A stretch of DNA of 64,000 nt from Micromonospora chalcea (GCF_002926165.1 NZ_MAGP01000165.1:1-64000), one strand, 5' to 3'. Positions 50,342 through 59,304 are shown, numbered from the stretch's first letter. A program made the numbers and translations. Notes: a model not told the origin generated them from the letters alone.

Positions 50342-52120
50342 TCAGTCGGCCAGCGGCCGGACGTCCCACAACCACACCCCGCCGGTACGGGTGGGCGTGA
50401 TCCCGCTCAGCTCCGTCATCGCCCGGCGCAGCGCGTCGGCCTGCGGCAGCCGGGGGTCGAGGATCACCGCGCCGGCCCGCCAGTAGCGCAGGTCGTCGAC
50501 GGCGGCCACCCGATCCTGCGGCGTGATCGGCGGAACCGCGTCGGTGCGCCGTACCGTCTCGAAGAACGTGCTGGTGGGACGCGGCGGCGCGGTGAACAGC
50601 GCGATCCGGTCCCCGCCGGGGCGGGTGTCCGGATAGAGGAAGTAGCCGCGGGCCAGCGGCATGTCCAGCCGGGTCTCGGCGGACCAGCGCAGCGGAACCG
50701 CGTACGTGGTGTCGGGCAGCGGCAGCGTGACGATGCTGCGTCCGTCGGCGACGTAGGGGCGCCAGGCGCCGGAGGTGACGAACGCCGGGGTCGGTTCGAG
50801 GCGCTTGGCCGGCAGCGGGGTGGGCAGGAGCGGCAGCAGCGCCATCGCGAGCACGGTGACGGTGGCGAACCGGATCTGCCCGCGTGCGTCCGGATGCCGG
50901 GCGGCCAGCCGGCGGACCCGCTCGGCGCCGAGCGCGAGCAGCACGCCGATGATCGGAGTGAGCGCGAGCGACCAGCGGGTGGGCACCACCGAGTGCAGGA
51001 CCGGCAGGTTCTCCAGCGCGGCCCACGGGCCGGGGATGCCGGTGTCGCGTCCGTCGTAGCGGATCTCCCGGCCGAGCGAGAAGAGCGCGAACACGAGGCC
51101 GACCGCGGCCAGGCCGAGCACCACCGCGTTGCGGCGCATCCACCAGACCAGCGCGGCCACCAGGATCACCAGCGGCCAGCCGAAGAACGCGTTCTCCTCG
51201 GTGGCGTTCTTGACCAGCGGTTCACTGCCCCGGGCGTCACCGGCCACCGACTCCCGGGACCAGGCGACGTACGCGGCGAGGTCGGTGGAGTAGCCCCGGA
51301 TCAGCGTGGAGAGCCCGCTGTACGCGCCGGGACCGAAGAACTGGACCCAGAGCGGGTACGCGAGCAGCGCCCCGGCGACCACCGCGGCCACGGCGACTCC
51401 GGCGGCGAACGGGCGGGCCGCCGAGCGCAGCGGGGGACGGCCGAGTACGAGCGCCAGCACCACCACGCCGAGGCCGATGGCGGTCATCAGCAGGATCTCC
51501 AGGTTGAGGAACGCCTGCCAGACGATCACCAGGGCGAGCAGTACGCCGTTGCGCAGCCACCGGCCGGGTTCGGCCAGGCGCAGCGTGCGCCAGATGATCA
51601 GCGGCACCACGAACTGGCTGACGATGTTGGGGTGCGAGTTGGCGTGCGAGATCATCGCCGGCGCGAACGCGCAGAAGGCGGCGCCCAGCCAGGCCGGACC
51701 GCGAGACCGCACGACAACTCGGGAGAGAAGGAAATACCAGGACACGCCGGTGGCGGCGAGCCCGAGAGTGAGGAAAATCAGGAATGACCAGCGCGGACCG
51801 GCCCAGAGCGTGATCGGGGTCAGTGGCAATGAAACGGATAATACGGACGTATTAGCCATGAGATTGACGACATCCGGCACATTCATCCGGTCCGAGGTGA
51901 ACGGATAGGCAAAATCAGTGACGACGCGCGCACCATGCGCCATCATCCATTCGAATTGCGCCTGATCTGTCCGATTGTCCCGGATCCCGTTGCGGGGGTC
52001 GACCCACAACCGGGCGGTGACCCAGAGCGCGAGCAGCACGAAGCTGAGCACGGCGAGCACATCGATCCGCCTGCCGTGCCCCGTTTTCGCCGGGTCCGCC
52101 GCTGATTCCGGAGTAGTCAT
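50342..52120 (-). CDS. Polytopic membrane protein, probable GT-C-type glycosyltransferase
   Basis: 592 residues with about eleven TM helices, starting at VLAVLSFVLLALWVTARLW. A conserved-looking loop after the first helix (NGIRDNRTDQAQFEWMMAHG) holds acidic residues, as in GT-C enzymes that use polyprenyl-phosphate sugars; YPFTSDRMNVPDVVNLM follows. The C-terminal 140 residues form an external soluble domain. No precise family is claimed. Divergent from a methyltransferase gene across 208 bp with AT-rich promoter sequence. Confidence 0.7.
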   Translation of the reverse strand: MTTPESAADPAKTGHGRRIDVLAVLSFVLLALWVTARLWVDPRNGIRDNRTDQAQFEWMMAHGARVVTDFAYPFTSDRMNVPDVVNLMANTSVLSVSLPLTPITLWAGPRWSFLIFLTLGLAATGVSWYFLLSRVVVRSRGPAWLGAAFCAFAPAMISHANSHPNIVSQFVVPLIIWRTLRLAEPGRWLRNGVLLALVIVWQAFLNLEILLMTAIGLGVVVLALVLGRPPLRSAARPFAAGVAVAAVVAGALLAYPLWVQFFGPGAYSGLSTLIRGYSTDLAAYVAWSRESVAGDARGSEPLVKNATEENAFFGWPLVILVAALVWWMRRNAVVLGLAAVGLVFALFSLGREIRYDGRDTGIPGPWAALENLPVLHSVVPTRWSLALTPIIGVLLALGAERVRRLAARHPDARGQIRFATVTVLAMALLPLLPTPLPAKRLEPTPAFVTSGAWRPYVADGRSIVTLPLPDTTYAVPLRWSAETRLDMPLARGYFLYPDTRPGGDRIALFTAPPRPTSTFFETVRRTDAVPPITPQDRVAAVDDLRYWRAGAVILDPRLPQADALRRAMTELSGITPTRTGGVWLWDVRPLAD

Positions 52121-52328
52121 GACATTTCAGAGCGTAGTCAGGGTATGACCGGCAGGTGCAATGTTCCGCAGACTCACGTACTATGTGCCGAGTTCGCCGA
52201 CCGCCGATCAGGCACCCCTCCGCATCACAATTCGGCCCCCCTCCGTCCCCCGATTTCCCCCTCAGCCATCCAGATGGTTGACTCTGACGGTCCAGGCGCG
52301 GGTCAGTCATATCGTGAGGAATCGACGC

Positions 52329-53033
52329 ATGGCAGAAATCACTGGGGACCAGCGCGTCCAGTCCGAGGTGCTCGAAGGCCTCGCGACCGCTGTCAACCAC
52401 CGGCAGTGGTTCGTCGAGCTGGCGGTGCCCTACCTCGGTGACAACCCGATCGAAATCGGCAGCGGCCTGGGCGACTACGCCTCCGCGTGGGCCGAGCAGG
52501 TGCCCCGGATCACCGCCACCGAGGCGGACCCGACGCGGCTGGTCCAGCTCAAGGAGCGGCTGGCCGACCACCCGGGCGTCGAGGTCCGGCAGATGCTGCT
52601 CCCGCACCACGAGCGTGGCGACTACAGCGCGGCCGTCTCGTACAACGTGCTGGAGCACATCGACGACCACGTGGGCGCGCTGCGCAGCATGCGCGACCTG
52701 GTCCGCCCCGGCGGCGCGGTGGTCATCATCGTGCCGGCGTTCCAGTTCGCCATGAGCCCCGCCGACATCGCCACCGGCCACGTCCGCCGCTACACCAAGA
52801 AGACGCTCGCCGCGGCCATGACCGAGGCCGGCCTCACCGTGGAGCGGATCCACTACGCCAACGCGCTCGGCCTGATCGGCTACTTCATGGCCACCAAGGT
52901 CTTCCGGCTGATGCCGAAGGAGGGCCCGATGGTGAAGGTGTACGACACGCTCGTGCTCCCCGTCACCAAGGCCGCCGAGCAGCGCGTCCGCCCGCCGTTC
53001 GGCCAGTCCGTCTTCGCTGTCGCCCGCGTGTAA
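52329..53033 (+). CDS. Class I SAM methyltransferase
   Basis: 234 residues from ATG 52329, GAGGA upstream. Motif I is slightly divergent: NPIEIGSGLGDYASAWAE. Then TATEADPTRL (acidic end of strand 2), YNVLEHIDDHVGALRSMRDLVRPGG and VIIVPAFQFAMSP. It resembles methyltransferases that act in cell-surface glycan or lipid pathways, which would suit the neighbouring membrane protein and the GT2 at 58516. The stop lies inside the terminator palindrome. Confidence 0.85.
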   Translation: MAEITGDQRVQSEVLEGLATAVNHRQWFVELAVPYLGDNPIEIGSGLGDYASAWAEQVPRITATEADPTRLVQLKERLADHPGVEVRQMLLPHHERGDYSAAVSYNVLEHIDDHVGALRSMRDLVRPGGAVVIIVPAFQFAMSPADIATGHVRRYTKKTLAAAMTEAGLTVERIHYANALGLIGYFMATKVFRLMPKEGPMVKVYDTLVLPVTKAAEQRVRPPFGQSVFAVARV

Positions 53034-53083
53034 GGAAGGGCCCCTTGTTAACAGACGTCTGTTAACAAGGGGCCCTTCCTTAC
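53030..53083. terminator. Perfect 54-bp palindromic bidirectional terminator
   Basis: Every base from 53030 to 53083 pairs with its mirror (27-bp arms, centre ACGT at 53055-53058). It contains AAGGAAGGGGCCCCTT-type ends and GTTAAC words, and overlaps the methyltransferase stop. It serves both convergent genes. Confidence 0.9.
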
Positions 53084-53086
53084 ACC

Positions 53087-53620
53087 TCACTCCTTGATCT
53101 GGTACGTCGGGCGGATGACCGCCCGGGCCAGGGTGTGGAACGCCAGGTTGAAGCCGACGAAGGCCGGGCTCGCCCCGGCGGGAATGTCGAGGCGGTCCAC
53201 GTCCACGGCGTGCACCGCGAACACGTACCGGTGCGGGCGGTCCCCGGCGGGCGGCGCGGCGCCGCCGTAGCCGGTCTCGCCGTAGTCGTTGCGGACGCTG
53301 AACGCGCCGCCCAGGTCGCCCTCGTCAACGCCGCTGGGCAGCTCGGTGACGGACGCGGGCACGTTCACCAGCACCCAGTGCCAGAAGCCGCTGCCGGTCG
53401 GGGCGTCCGGGTCGAAGCACGTGACCACGAAGCTCTTGGTCTCGGCCGGGAAGCCCGACCAGGACAGCTGCGGGGAGACGTTCTCGCCGCCGGTGCTGCC
53501 GTGCGCGTACCGCGCGTCCATCGGCTCGCCGTTGTGCACGTCCTCGCTCGTCAGGTCGAACGACGGCACCGTCGGCAACAGCTCGTACGGGTCCGGGGCG
53601 ATCGGTCGTTCCAGGGTCAT
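53087..53620 (-). CDS. YbhB/YbcL-type PEBP family protein
   Basis: 177 residues. PEBP signatures: GGENVSPQLSWSGFP, VVTCFDPDAPTGSGFWHWVL, GYGGAAPPAGDRPHRYVFAVHA. The conserved Asp-Pro-Asp-Ala-Pro and Gly-x-Pro-His-Arg-Tyr residues form a ligand pocket in known structures. Bacterial members have no settled function. Normal length, cytoplasmic. Confidence 0.93.
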   Translation of the reverse strand: MTLERPIAPDPYELLPTVPSFDLTSEDVHNGEPMDARYAHGSTGGENVSPQLSWSGFPAETKSFVVTCFDPDAPTGSGFWHWVLVNVPASVTELPSGVDEGDLGGAFSVRNDYGETGYGGAAPPAGDRPHRYVFAVHAVDVDRLDIPAGASPAFVGFNLAFHTLARAVIRPTYQIKE

Positions 53621-53660
53621 CGAAACGGTCCTTCCGGGTACGCGAATGTCCTGCGCCCCT

Positions 53661-54350
53661 TCATACCCCGTTGTCCGGGCCGCCGTGCTGTCGGCGCACC
53701 ATCTCGTTGATCCAGACCGGCGCGTACGGCGACGTGCAGCCCGGCGGCGTGGGGTAGTCCTTGAGCACCCCGAGCCGCTCGCCGATGCCGATCGCGCGTT
53801 CCCGGTACACCGGATGTTCGATCCCGATCTGCGCGAGGCAGTGGTTCATCGCCCACTGGAGGCGCTCCGGCGCGCCGGCCATCTGCGCCTCGATCTCGTC
53901 GAGCAGACCGGCCAGGTCCAGCCCGTCCGGATTGCGCGCCACCCGCTCGGTGGTCAGCGCCCAGCCGGCGCTCGCCACCACCGGATCGGGATCGGCCGAC
54001 CAGGCCAGGCGCAGCGGCTCCGCGTGCGGGCTCTTCTTCACCACGTAGTTGACGAGCCAGTCGTGCACCTTCGGCGTACGCGCCTCGCGCAGCATCGCGT
54101 CCAGCTCGTCCCGCCCGTACGCCTTCGGCCGGCAGATCAGCAGCGCCAACAGCCGCGCCGCGCTGTCGCCGGTCGCCCACAGCTCCCGCGCGAGGTCCTG
54201 CTGCGTCTTCAGCCGCTTCGCGACCGCCCGCAGCTTGCCCAGGTTGACCCCGTGGTCGTCGCCGTGCCGCTCGTTGACCGCGCGGATCTTCGGATCGTCG
54301 AGCGCGGCCAGCTCGGCCGTCACCTCGGCCACCGTCGTCGTCTCCGCCAC
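53661..54350 (-). CDS. AlkD-like DNA alkylation repair protein
   Basis: 229 residues from GTG 54350, which has GGGAGGG upstream. HEAT-like helical repeats start VAEVTAELAALDDPKIRAVNERHGDDHGVNLGKLR-type (words ELAALDDPK, HGVNLGKLR), and VHDWLVNYVVKKSP, LAWSADPDPVVASAGW and QWAMNHCLAQIG follow, as in the AlkD/DUF6 HEAT glycosylase-like proteins. Relatives excise bulky alkylated bases. I cannot confirm the catalytic Asp. Confidence 0.82.
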   Translation of the reverse strand: MAETTTVAEVTAELAALDDPKIRAVNERHGDDHGVNLGKLRAVAKRLKTQQDLARELWATGDSAARLLALLICRPKAYGRDELDAMLREARTPKVHDWLVNYVVKKSPHAEPLRLAWSADPDPVVASAGWALTTERVARNPDGLDLAGLLDEIEAQMAGAPERLQWAMNHCLAQIGIEHPVYRERAIGIGERLGVLKDYPTPPGCTSPYAPVWINEMVRRQHGGPDNGV

Positions 54351-54544
54351 CAGGCCCTCCCGCCGTATCCGTGTCCCGCAGCCTACGGCCGCGCCCGGCG
54401 CTCCCGCTGTTCCGCCGCCCCGCCGGTCAGCGTCGTCCCGTCTCATCGCGTTCCCCCGATTCCGGCAACTCGCGCGGTATCAGGCACATCCGGTGCGGCC
54501 GAGACTCGCCGTGGGGGTCGCCGAAGAAGAGAGCACTCAAGACG

Positions 54545-54584
54545 CTTATGACTCTCAGTCATATTTGTGACCGAGAGTCATAAG
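54545..54584 (-). terminator. 17-bp hairpin downstream of tRNA-Ser(TGA)
   Basis: Arms 54545-54561 and 54568-54584 pair at 16 of 17 positions around TATTTG. It lies 80 bp past the 3' end of the tRNA gene and 195 bp upstream of the AlkD-like start; it may end the tRNA transcript or be an operator. Nothing else is evident in 54351-54663. Confidence 0.55.
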
Positions 54585-54663
54585 CCGCAGAGGCGGTGGT
54601 TACTTCCGGGGCGACACGCCGATATGTCCGCACGCGGCCGAGGCGAGGCGAGGCGGGAGTGGG

Positions 54664-54750
54664 CGGAGGGTGTGGGATTCGAACCCACGAAGACATCGCT
54701 GCCTTACCGGTTTTCAAGACCAGCGCCATCGGCCACTAGGCGAACCCTCC
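54664..54750 (-). tRNA. tRNA-Ser (anticodon TGA)
   Basis: 87 nt with long variable arm. Acceptor GGAGGGT/ACCCTCC, anticodon loop CTTGAAA containing TGA, T-loop GGTTCGAAT, discriminator G. Confidence 0.96.
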
Positions 54751-54845
54751 CGGCACGCCCCCGAGGGGTGCGCGACGGGGACCAGTCTGCCACGAACCCC
54801 GTACCGGGCAAGCCGCCGTCCCACCTCCGTTGCGAGAATGTGTGC

Positions 54846-55385
54846 GTGTGGGAGAGTCCGGCAGTGGTGCTGATCAGCGGAATCATGGCCGCAGGCAAGT
54901 CCACAGTGGCCGAAGGGCTGGCCCGGCGGCTGCCCCGCTCGGTGCACCTGCGCGGCGACGTGTTCCGCCGCGTGATCGTCAACGGGCGGGCCGACATGAC
55001 CGCCGAGCCGAGCGACGAGGCGCTGCGGCAGCTCCGGCTGCGCTACGACCTGGCCGCCTCGACCGCCGACCGGTACGCAGCGGCGGGCTTCACCGTCGTA
55101 CTCCAGGATGTGGTCCTCGGCGCGGACCTGCCGGCCATGGTCGGCCGGATCCGGCACCGGCCGCTCGCCGTGGTGGTGCTCGCGCCCCGCGCCGAGGTGG
55201 TCGCGGCCCGCGAGCGGGACCGGCCCAAGACCGGGTACGGGGACTGGCCGGTGGCGGACCTGGACGCCGGGTTCCGGGCCGACACGCCCCGGATCGGGCT
55301 CTGGCTGGACACGTCCGACCAGACGCCGGACGAGACGGTGGCCGAGATCCTCGCCCGCGCGTGGACCGACGGGCAGATCGGGTAA
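54846..55385 (+). CDS. P-loop kinase-like ATPase (AAA_33/zeta-like)
   Basis: About 179 residues from GTG 54846; GTG 54840 is equally possible. Walker A is ISGIMAAGKSTVAEGLARRL. LRGDVFRRVIVNG, FTVVLQDVVLGADLP and LAVVVLAPRAEVVAARERDR follow, a layout shared with chloramphenicol phosphotransferase-like and shikimate kinase-like proteins. It likely phosphorylates a small molecule. Substrate unknown. No antitoxin gene is adjacent, so a zeta toxin role is unlikely. Ends 9 bp before the oxidoreductase start. Confidence 0.82.
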   Translation: MWESPAVVLISGIMAAGKSTVAEGLARRLPRSVHLRGDVFRRVIVNGRADMTAEPSDEALRQLRLRYDLAASTADRYAAAGFTVVLQDVVLGADLPAMVGRIRHRPLAVVVLAPRAEVVAARERDRPKTGYGDWPVADLDAGFRADTPRIGLWLDTSDQTPDETVAEILARAWTDGQIG

Positions 55386-55394
55386 GACTGAGTC

Positions 55395-56369
55395 ATGCGC
55401 GCGATCACGATCACGGAACCCGGCGGACCCGAGGCGCTCGTCTGGACCCACGTGCCGGACCCGGAGCCCGGCCCCGGCGAGGTGGTCGTGGAGGTGCGGG
55501 CCAGCGCGGTGAACCGGGCCGACCTGTTGCAGCGGCAGGGGCACTACCCGCCGCCGCCGGGCGCGTCCGCGTACCCCGGTCTGGAATGTTCGGGGACGGT
55601 GCGGGCGCTCGGTCCCGGCGTGACCGGCTGGTCGGTGGGTCAGGAGGTCTGCGCGCTGCTCGCCGGCGGCGGCTACGCCGAGCAGGTCGCGGTGCCGGCC
55701 GGGCAGTTGCTGCCGGTGCCGGCCGGGGTGGAGCTGGTCGACGCGGCGGCGCTGCCGGAGGTGGCCTGCACGGTCTGGTCGAACGTGGTGGACCTGGCCC
55801 GGCTGGCCGAGGGTGACACGCTGCTGGTGCACGGCGGCGGCAGCGGGATCGGCACGTTCGCGATCCAGCTCGGCGTGGCGCTCGGCGCGACAGTGGTGGT
55901 GACCGCCCGCTCGGCGAAGCACGACCGGCTGCGGGAGCTGGGCGCCGCGCACACGATCGACTACCGCGAGCAGGACTTCGTGGACGAGGTACGCCGGGTC
56001 ACCGACGGCCGGGGCGCGGACGTGATCCTGGACATCATGGGCGCGTCCTACCTGCCCCGGAACGTGGCGGCGCTGGCGACCGGCGGGCGGCTCGTGGTGA
56101 TCGGCATGCAGGGCGGCCGCAAGGGCGAACTCGACCTGGGGATGCTGCTGGCGAAGCGGGCGGCGGTGCACGCGACAGCGCTGCGGTCCCGTCCGGACGA
56201 GCAGAAGGCGGCGATCGTCCGGGGCGTACGCGATCAGGTGTGGCCGCTGGTGGAGGCGGGCCGGGTCCGGCCGGTGGTGCACGCCCGGGTGGACATGGCC
56301 GACGCCGACGCCGCGCACCGCCTGGTCGAGACCAACGACCACCTGGGCAAGGTGCTGCTGGTCCGGTGA
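55395..56369 (+). CDS. NAD(P)H:quinone oxidoreductase, MDR superfamily (QOR type)
   Basis: 324 residues. Family words: PGPGEVVVEVRASAVNRADLLQRQGHYPPPPG, PGLECSGTV, DTLLVHGGGSGIGTFAIQL (nucleotide-binding loop), RGADVILDIMGASYL, and VHARVDMADADAAHRLVE. Zinc-ligand cysteines are absent, as expected for quinone oxidoreductases. It lies beside a convergent soxR-type gene and may be part of a redox-stress response. Confidence 0.92.
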   Translation: MRAITITEPGGPEALVWTHVPDPEPGPGEVVVEVRASAVNRADLLQRQGHYPPPPGASAYPGLECSGTVRALGPGVTGWSVGQEVCALLAGGGYAEQVAVPAGQLLPVPAGVELVDAAALPEVACTVWSNVVDLARLAEGDTLLVHGGGSGIGTFAIQLGVALGATVVVTARSAKHDRLRELGAAHTIDYREQDFVDEVRRVTDGRGADVILDIMGASYLPRNVAALATGGRLVVIGMQGGRKGELDLGMLLAKRAAVHATALRSRPDEQKAAIVRGVRDQVWPLVEAGRVRPVVHARVDMADADAAHRLVETNDHLGKVLLVR

Positions 56370-56372
56370 CGG

Positions 56373-56825
56373 TCAGCCCTGGCCGGGGCGCGGGAGCATG
56401 AGACGCGGGCCGGGGCCCTCGTCGGCGAGCGAGTCGCCGGGGTTGTAGAGCGTGCAGCGCTGCAACGACAGGCAGCCGCAGCCGATGCACCCGTCCAGGT
56501 CGTCGCGGAGCTTGCCGAGCAGCCGGATCCGCTCGTCCAGCCGGTCCCGCCAGGCGCGGGACAGCGCGGCCCAGTCGTCGGGCGTGGGGGTACGCCCCGA
56601 CGGCAGCGAGTCGAGCGCCGCGCGGATCTCCTCCAGCGAGACACCTACCTGCTGGGAGATCCGGATGAACGCGACCCGGCGCAGCTCGGTGCGGGCATAG
56701 CGGCGCTGGTTCCCGCCGGTGCGGGCGGCGTGGATCAGGCCGAGCCGCTCGTAGTAGCGCAGCGCCGAGGGGGCGACGCCACTGCGGTCGGCGAGCTGCC
56801 CGATGGTCAGTGTTGCTTCGTGCAT
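56373..56825 (-). CDS. soxR: SoxR: redox-sensing MerR-family regulator
   Basis: 150 residues from ATG 56825. N-terminal MerR HTH (LTIGQLADRSGVAPSALRYYE), a dimerisation helix, then the [2Fe-2S] cluster set C113-x2-C116-x-C118-x5-C124 (CIGCGCLSLQRC), which identifies SoxR. Actinobacterial SoxR responds to redox-active metabolites and quinones. Good dyad TTGAAG-TTCG-CTTCAA lies between it and the divergent transketolase gene. The oxidoreductase gene faces it at the other end. Confidence 0.95.
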   Translation of the reverse strand: MHEATLTIGQLADRSGVAPSALRYYERLGLIHAARTGGNQRRYARTELRRVAFIRISQQVGVSLEEIRAALDSLPSGRTPTPDDWAALSRAWRDRLDERIRLLGKLRDDLDGCIGCGCLSLQRCTLYNPGDSLADEGPGPRLMLPRPGQG

Positions 56826-56839
56826 CACACGGCCTTGAG

Positions 56840-56855
56840 TTGAAGTTCGCTTCAA
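56840..56855. promoter_or_regulatory. SoxR operator-like dyad
   Basis: Perfect 6-bp arms TTGAAG and CTTCAA with a TTCG centre, 15 bp upstream of soxR and 17 bp upstream of the transketolase start. Confidence 0.6.
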
Positions 56856-56871
56856 GTCCGAGGCTATCGGT

Positions 56872-57555
56872 ATGACGACGACCACCGCCACCGAGCTGGG
56901 CGCGCTGCTGGACCGGGTGCGCGCCGGCCGCGAGTTCGGCGCCAACGTGTACTCGACGCTGGACGTGCTCCAGGTGCTCTACGACCGGGTGCTCCGGATC
57001 ACCCCGGCCACCGTGGACGACCCGGACCGGGACCGCTTCCTGCTCTCCAAGGGGCACGCGGTCGCCGGCTACTACGCGCTGCTCGCCGCCCGCGGCTTCG
57101 TACCGCCCGAGTGGCTGGACGACCAGGGCGGCCCGGCGAGCCGCCTCGGCGACCACCCGGACCGCACGCTCGTGCCGGGCGTCGAGATCGGTTCCGGTTC
57201 GCTCGGCCACGGCCTCGGGCTGGGCGTGGGCACCGCGCTCGGGCTGCGGGCCCAGGGCCGCACCGAACCCCGGGTGTACGTGCTGCTCGGCGACGCCGAA
57301 CTGGACGAGGGCTCCAACCACGAGGCGATCGCGTACGCGGGCGCGACCGGGCTGGGCAACCTGACCGCGATCGTGCTGGACAACCGCTCGGCCACGTACG
57401 GCTGGCCGGGTGGTGCGGCGAGCCGGTTCACGGTTAACGGGTGGAGCGCCGCCACCGTCGACGGGCGCGACCACGACGCCCTGCACGCCGCCCTCACCGG
57501 GCACGACGATCACCGGCCGCACGTCGTCGTCGCGGTCGTCACGGACGGAGAGTGA
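56872..57555 (+). CDS. Transketolase-like N-terminal (ThDP-binding) subunit
   Basis: 227 residues. FLLSKGHAVAGYYALLAARG, IGSGSLGHGLGLGVGTALG and VLLGDAELDEGSNHEAI (the GDxxxxEGxxxEA thiamine-diphosphate motif) with the LDNRSATYGWPG region mark the transketolase N-half. Split transketolases of this type act as two-subunit enzymes with the next gene. Substrate uncertain; relatives sit in pentose, terpenoid or antibiotic-sugar pathways. It starts 16 bp beyond the SoxR dyad. Confidence 0.9.
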   Translation: MTTTTATELGALLDRVRAGREFGANVYSTLDVLQVLYDRVLRITPATVDDPDRDRFLLSKGHAVAGYYALLAARGFVPPEWLDDQGGPASRLGDHPDRTLVPGVEIGSGSLGHGLGLGVGTALGLRAQGRTEPRVYVLLGDAELDEGSNHEAIAYAGATGLGNLTAIVLDNRSATYGWPGGAASRFTVNGWSAATVDGRDHDALHAALTGHDDHRPHVVVAVVTDGE

Positions 57556-57557
57556 GC

Positions 57558-58445
57558 ATGAGCAGCACCATGCGGGACGCGTTCGTCACCAGCACCGAGG
57601 AGGTGCTCGCCGATCCGCGTACGACAGTCGTGCTCGCCGACATCTCCGCCGCCGCGTTCGAGCCGGCCGCCGCCCGGTACCCGGACCGGGTGATCAACGT
57701 CGGAATCCGGGAGCAGTTGATGGTCGGGGTCGCCGGTGGGCTGGCGCTGACCGGGCAGCGGCCGATCGTGCACAGCTACGCCCCGTTCCTGGTCGAGCGG
57801 GCGTACGAGCAGATCAAGCTGGACCTCGACCACCAGGGCGTCGGCGCGGTGCTCGTCGGCATCGGCGGCTCGTACGACCGGGCGGAGGCGGGACGCACCC
57901 ACCTCGGTCCGGCCGACGTGGCGCTGATCGACACGCTCCACGGCTGGACCGTGCACGTGCCGGGGCACCCGGACGAGGTCCGGCCGCTGCTGCGCGACGT
58001 CGTGTGCGGGCAGGACTCGGCGTACCTGCGGTTGTCGATCCGGGCCAACGCGCGGGCGTACCCGGAGGCGGGTGACCTGCGGGTGGTGCGCGACGCCGGG
58101 CCGGGCGCGGCGCTGCTGGTGGCGGTCGGGCCGGTGCTGGACGCGGCGCTGGCCGCGACCGCCGACCGGTCGGTGACCGTGGCCTACACCCACCGGCCGC
58201 GCCCGTTCGACACGGCCGGGCTGCGGGCGCTGGCCGGAACCGAGGTGATGGTGGTCGAGCCGTACCTGGCGGGCACCTCGGCGCGGGTGGTGTCGGAGGC
58301 GCTGGCCGACCGGCCGCACCGGCTGCTGTCGCTGGGGGTGGGTCGCGAGGACCTGCGCCGCTACGGCAGCGCCGAGGACCACGAACGCTGGCACGGCCTG
58401 GACGCCGCCGGGCTGCGCCGCTCGGTGGACACGTTCCTCGGCTGA
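57558..58445 (+). CDS. Transketolase-like C-terminal subunit
   Basis: 295 residues; the ATG is 2 bp after the previous stop. VVLADISAAAF, RVINVGIREQLMVGVAGGLALTG (the pyrimidine-domain Glu in IREQ), HSYAPFLVERAYEQIKLDL and VVEPYLAGTSARVVSEAL correspond to transketolase domains 2 and 3. It completes the heteromeric enzyme. A terminator hairpin follows. Confidence 0.9.
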   Translation: MSSTMRDAFVTSTEEVLADPRTTVVLADISAAAFEPAAARYPDRVINVGIREQLMVGVAGGLALTGQRPIVHSYAPFLVERAYEQIKLDLDHQGVGAVLVGIGGSYDRAEAGRTHLGPADVALIDTLHGWTVHVPGHPDEVRPLLRDVVCGQDSAYLRLSIRANARAYPEAGDLRVVRDAGPGAALLVAVGPVLDAALAATADRSVTVAYTHRPRPFDTAGLRALAGTEVMVVEPYLAGTSARVVSEALADRPHRLLSLGVGREDLRRYGSAEDHERWHGLDAAGLRRSVDTFLG

Positions 58446-58460
58446 GCGCCCCGGACACGA

Positions 58461-58504
58461 CGCAACCCCGCGGCCTCGGCTCGGGCCGGGATCGCGGGGT
58501 TGCG
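58461..58504. terminator. Bidirectional terminator
   Basis: Perfect 12-bp arms (58461-58472 and 58493-58504) between genes ending at 58445 and 58516. Confidence 0.8.
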
Positions 58505-58515
58505 GCGGTGCTGGC

Positions 58516-59226
58516 TCAGTGCGCGGCGGCGGGAGTGGCCGGGCGGCGGCGGGCGCGCTCGCGGGCCAGGATCCAGATCGCCTCGACGCCGTCCTTCCAG
58601 GTGATCTTCTTGCCCTCCTCGCGGCCCCGCGCGCGGTAGCTGATCGGCACCTCGTAGGGGCGAATGCGCTGGCGGAGCAGCTTGCCGGTGACCTCCGCCT
58701 CCATGCCGAAGCCCCGGGAGCGGACCTGCAGCGAGCGGTACAGCTCCAGCGGCATCAGCTTGAAGCAGGTCTCCAGGTCGCCGATGTAGGAGTTGTAGAG
58801 CACGTTCGCGGCGAGCGTGACGCCCTTGTTGCCCATCACGTACCAGAAGCTGTACGAGCTGTGGCTGCCGAAGGTCCGATTGCCGTAGACGACTGTCGCC
58901 CGACCGTCGAGCACCGGCTCCAGCAGACGCGGGATGTCCTGCGGGTCGTACTCGAGGTCTGCGTCGAGGATGACCATGTACTCGCCCTCGGCGCTGTCGA
59001 CGGCGGTCTTGATGGCCGCGCCCTTGCCGGCGTTGCGCTGGTGGGTGATCACCCGGAGGCGCGCGTCGTCGACCCGGCCCAGAATCTCGCCGGTGCCGTC
59101 CCGGCTGCCGTCGTCCACGACGACAAGCTCGATCTCGCACGGGTAGTCGACCGCCAATGCCTGCTTGAGGGCATCCGCGATACGTTCTTCCTCGTTGTAG
59201 ACCGGCATGAGGATCGAGAGCTTCAC
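58516..59226 (-). CDS. Family 2 glycosyltransferase (polyprenyl-phosphate mannose synthase-like)
   Basis: 236 residues. LSILMPVYNEEERI, LVVVDDGSRDGTGEIL, GKGAAIKTAVDSAEGEYMVILDADLEYDP (DxD), YGNRTF and LETCFKLMPLELYRSL are the GT-2 words of dolichyl/polyprenyl-phosphate sugar synthases. No C-terminal TM pair is present, so it belongs to the soluble type. It likely loads sugar on a lipid carrier for cell-envelope glycans, potentially used by a GT-C enzyme like that at 50342. Confidence 0.93.
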   Translation of the reverse strand: MKLSILMPVYNEEERIADALKQALAVDYPCEIELVVVDDGSRDGTGEILGRVDDARLRVITHQRNAGKGAAIKTAVDSAEGEYMVILDADLEYDPQDIPRLLEPVLDGRATVVYGNRTFGSHSSYSFWYVMGNKGVTLAANVLYNSYIGDLETCFKLMPLELYRSLQVRSRGFGMEAEVTGKLLRQRIRPYEVPISYRARGREEGKKITWKDGVEAIWILARERARRRPATPAAAH

Positions 59227-59304
59227 GGATTCTCCACGGAGGCGATGTCGGGTCGGGGCATAGCGTAGCCTGGCACATTGCTTCCGTCACGACAGCCCAG
59301 GCAC

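Noticed and set aside
54846..55385. Zeta-toxin interpretation of the P-loop kinase
   Set aside because: No antitoxin gene adjacent and the motif layout is common to small-molecule kinases.
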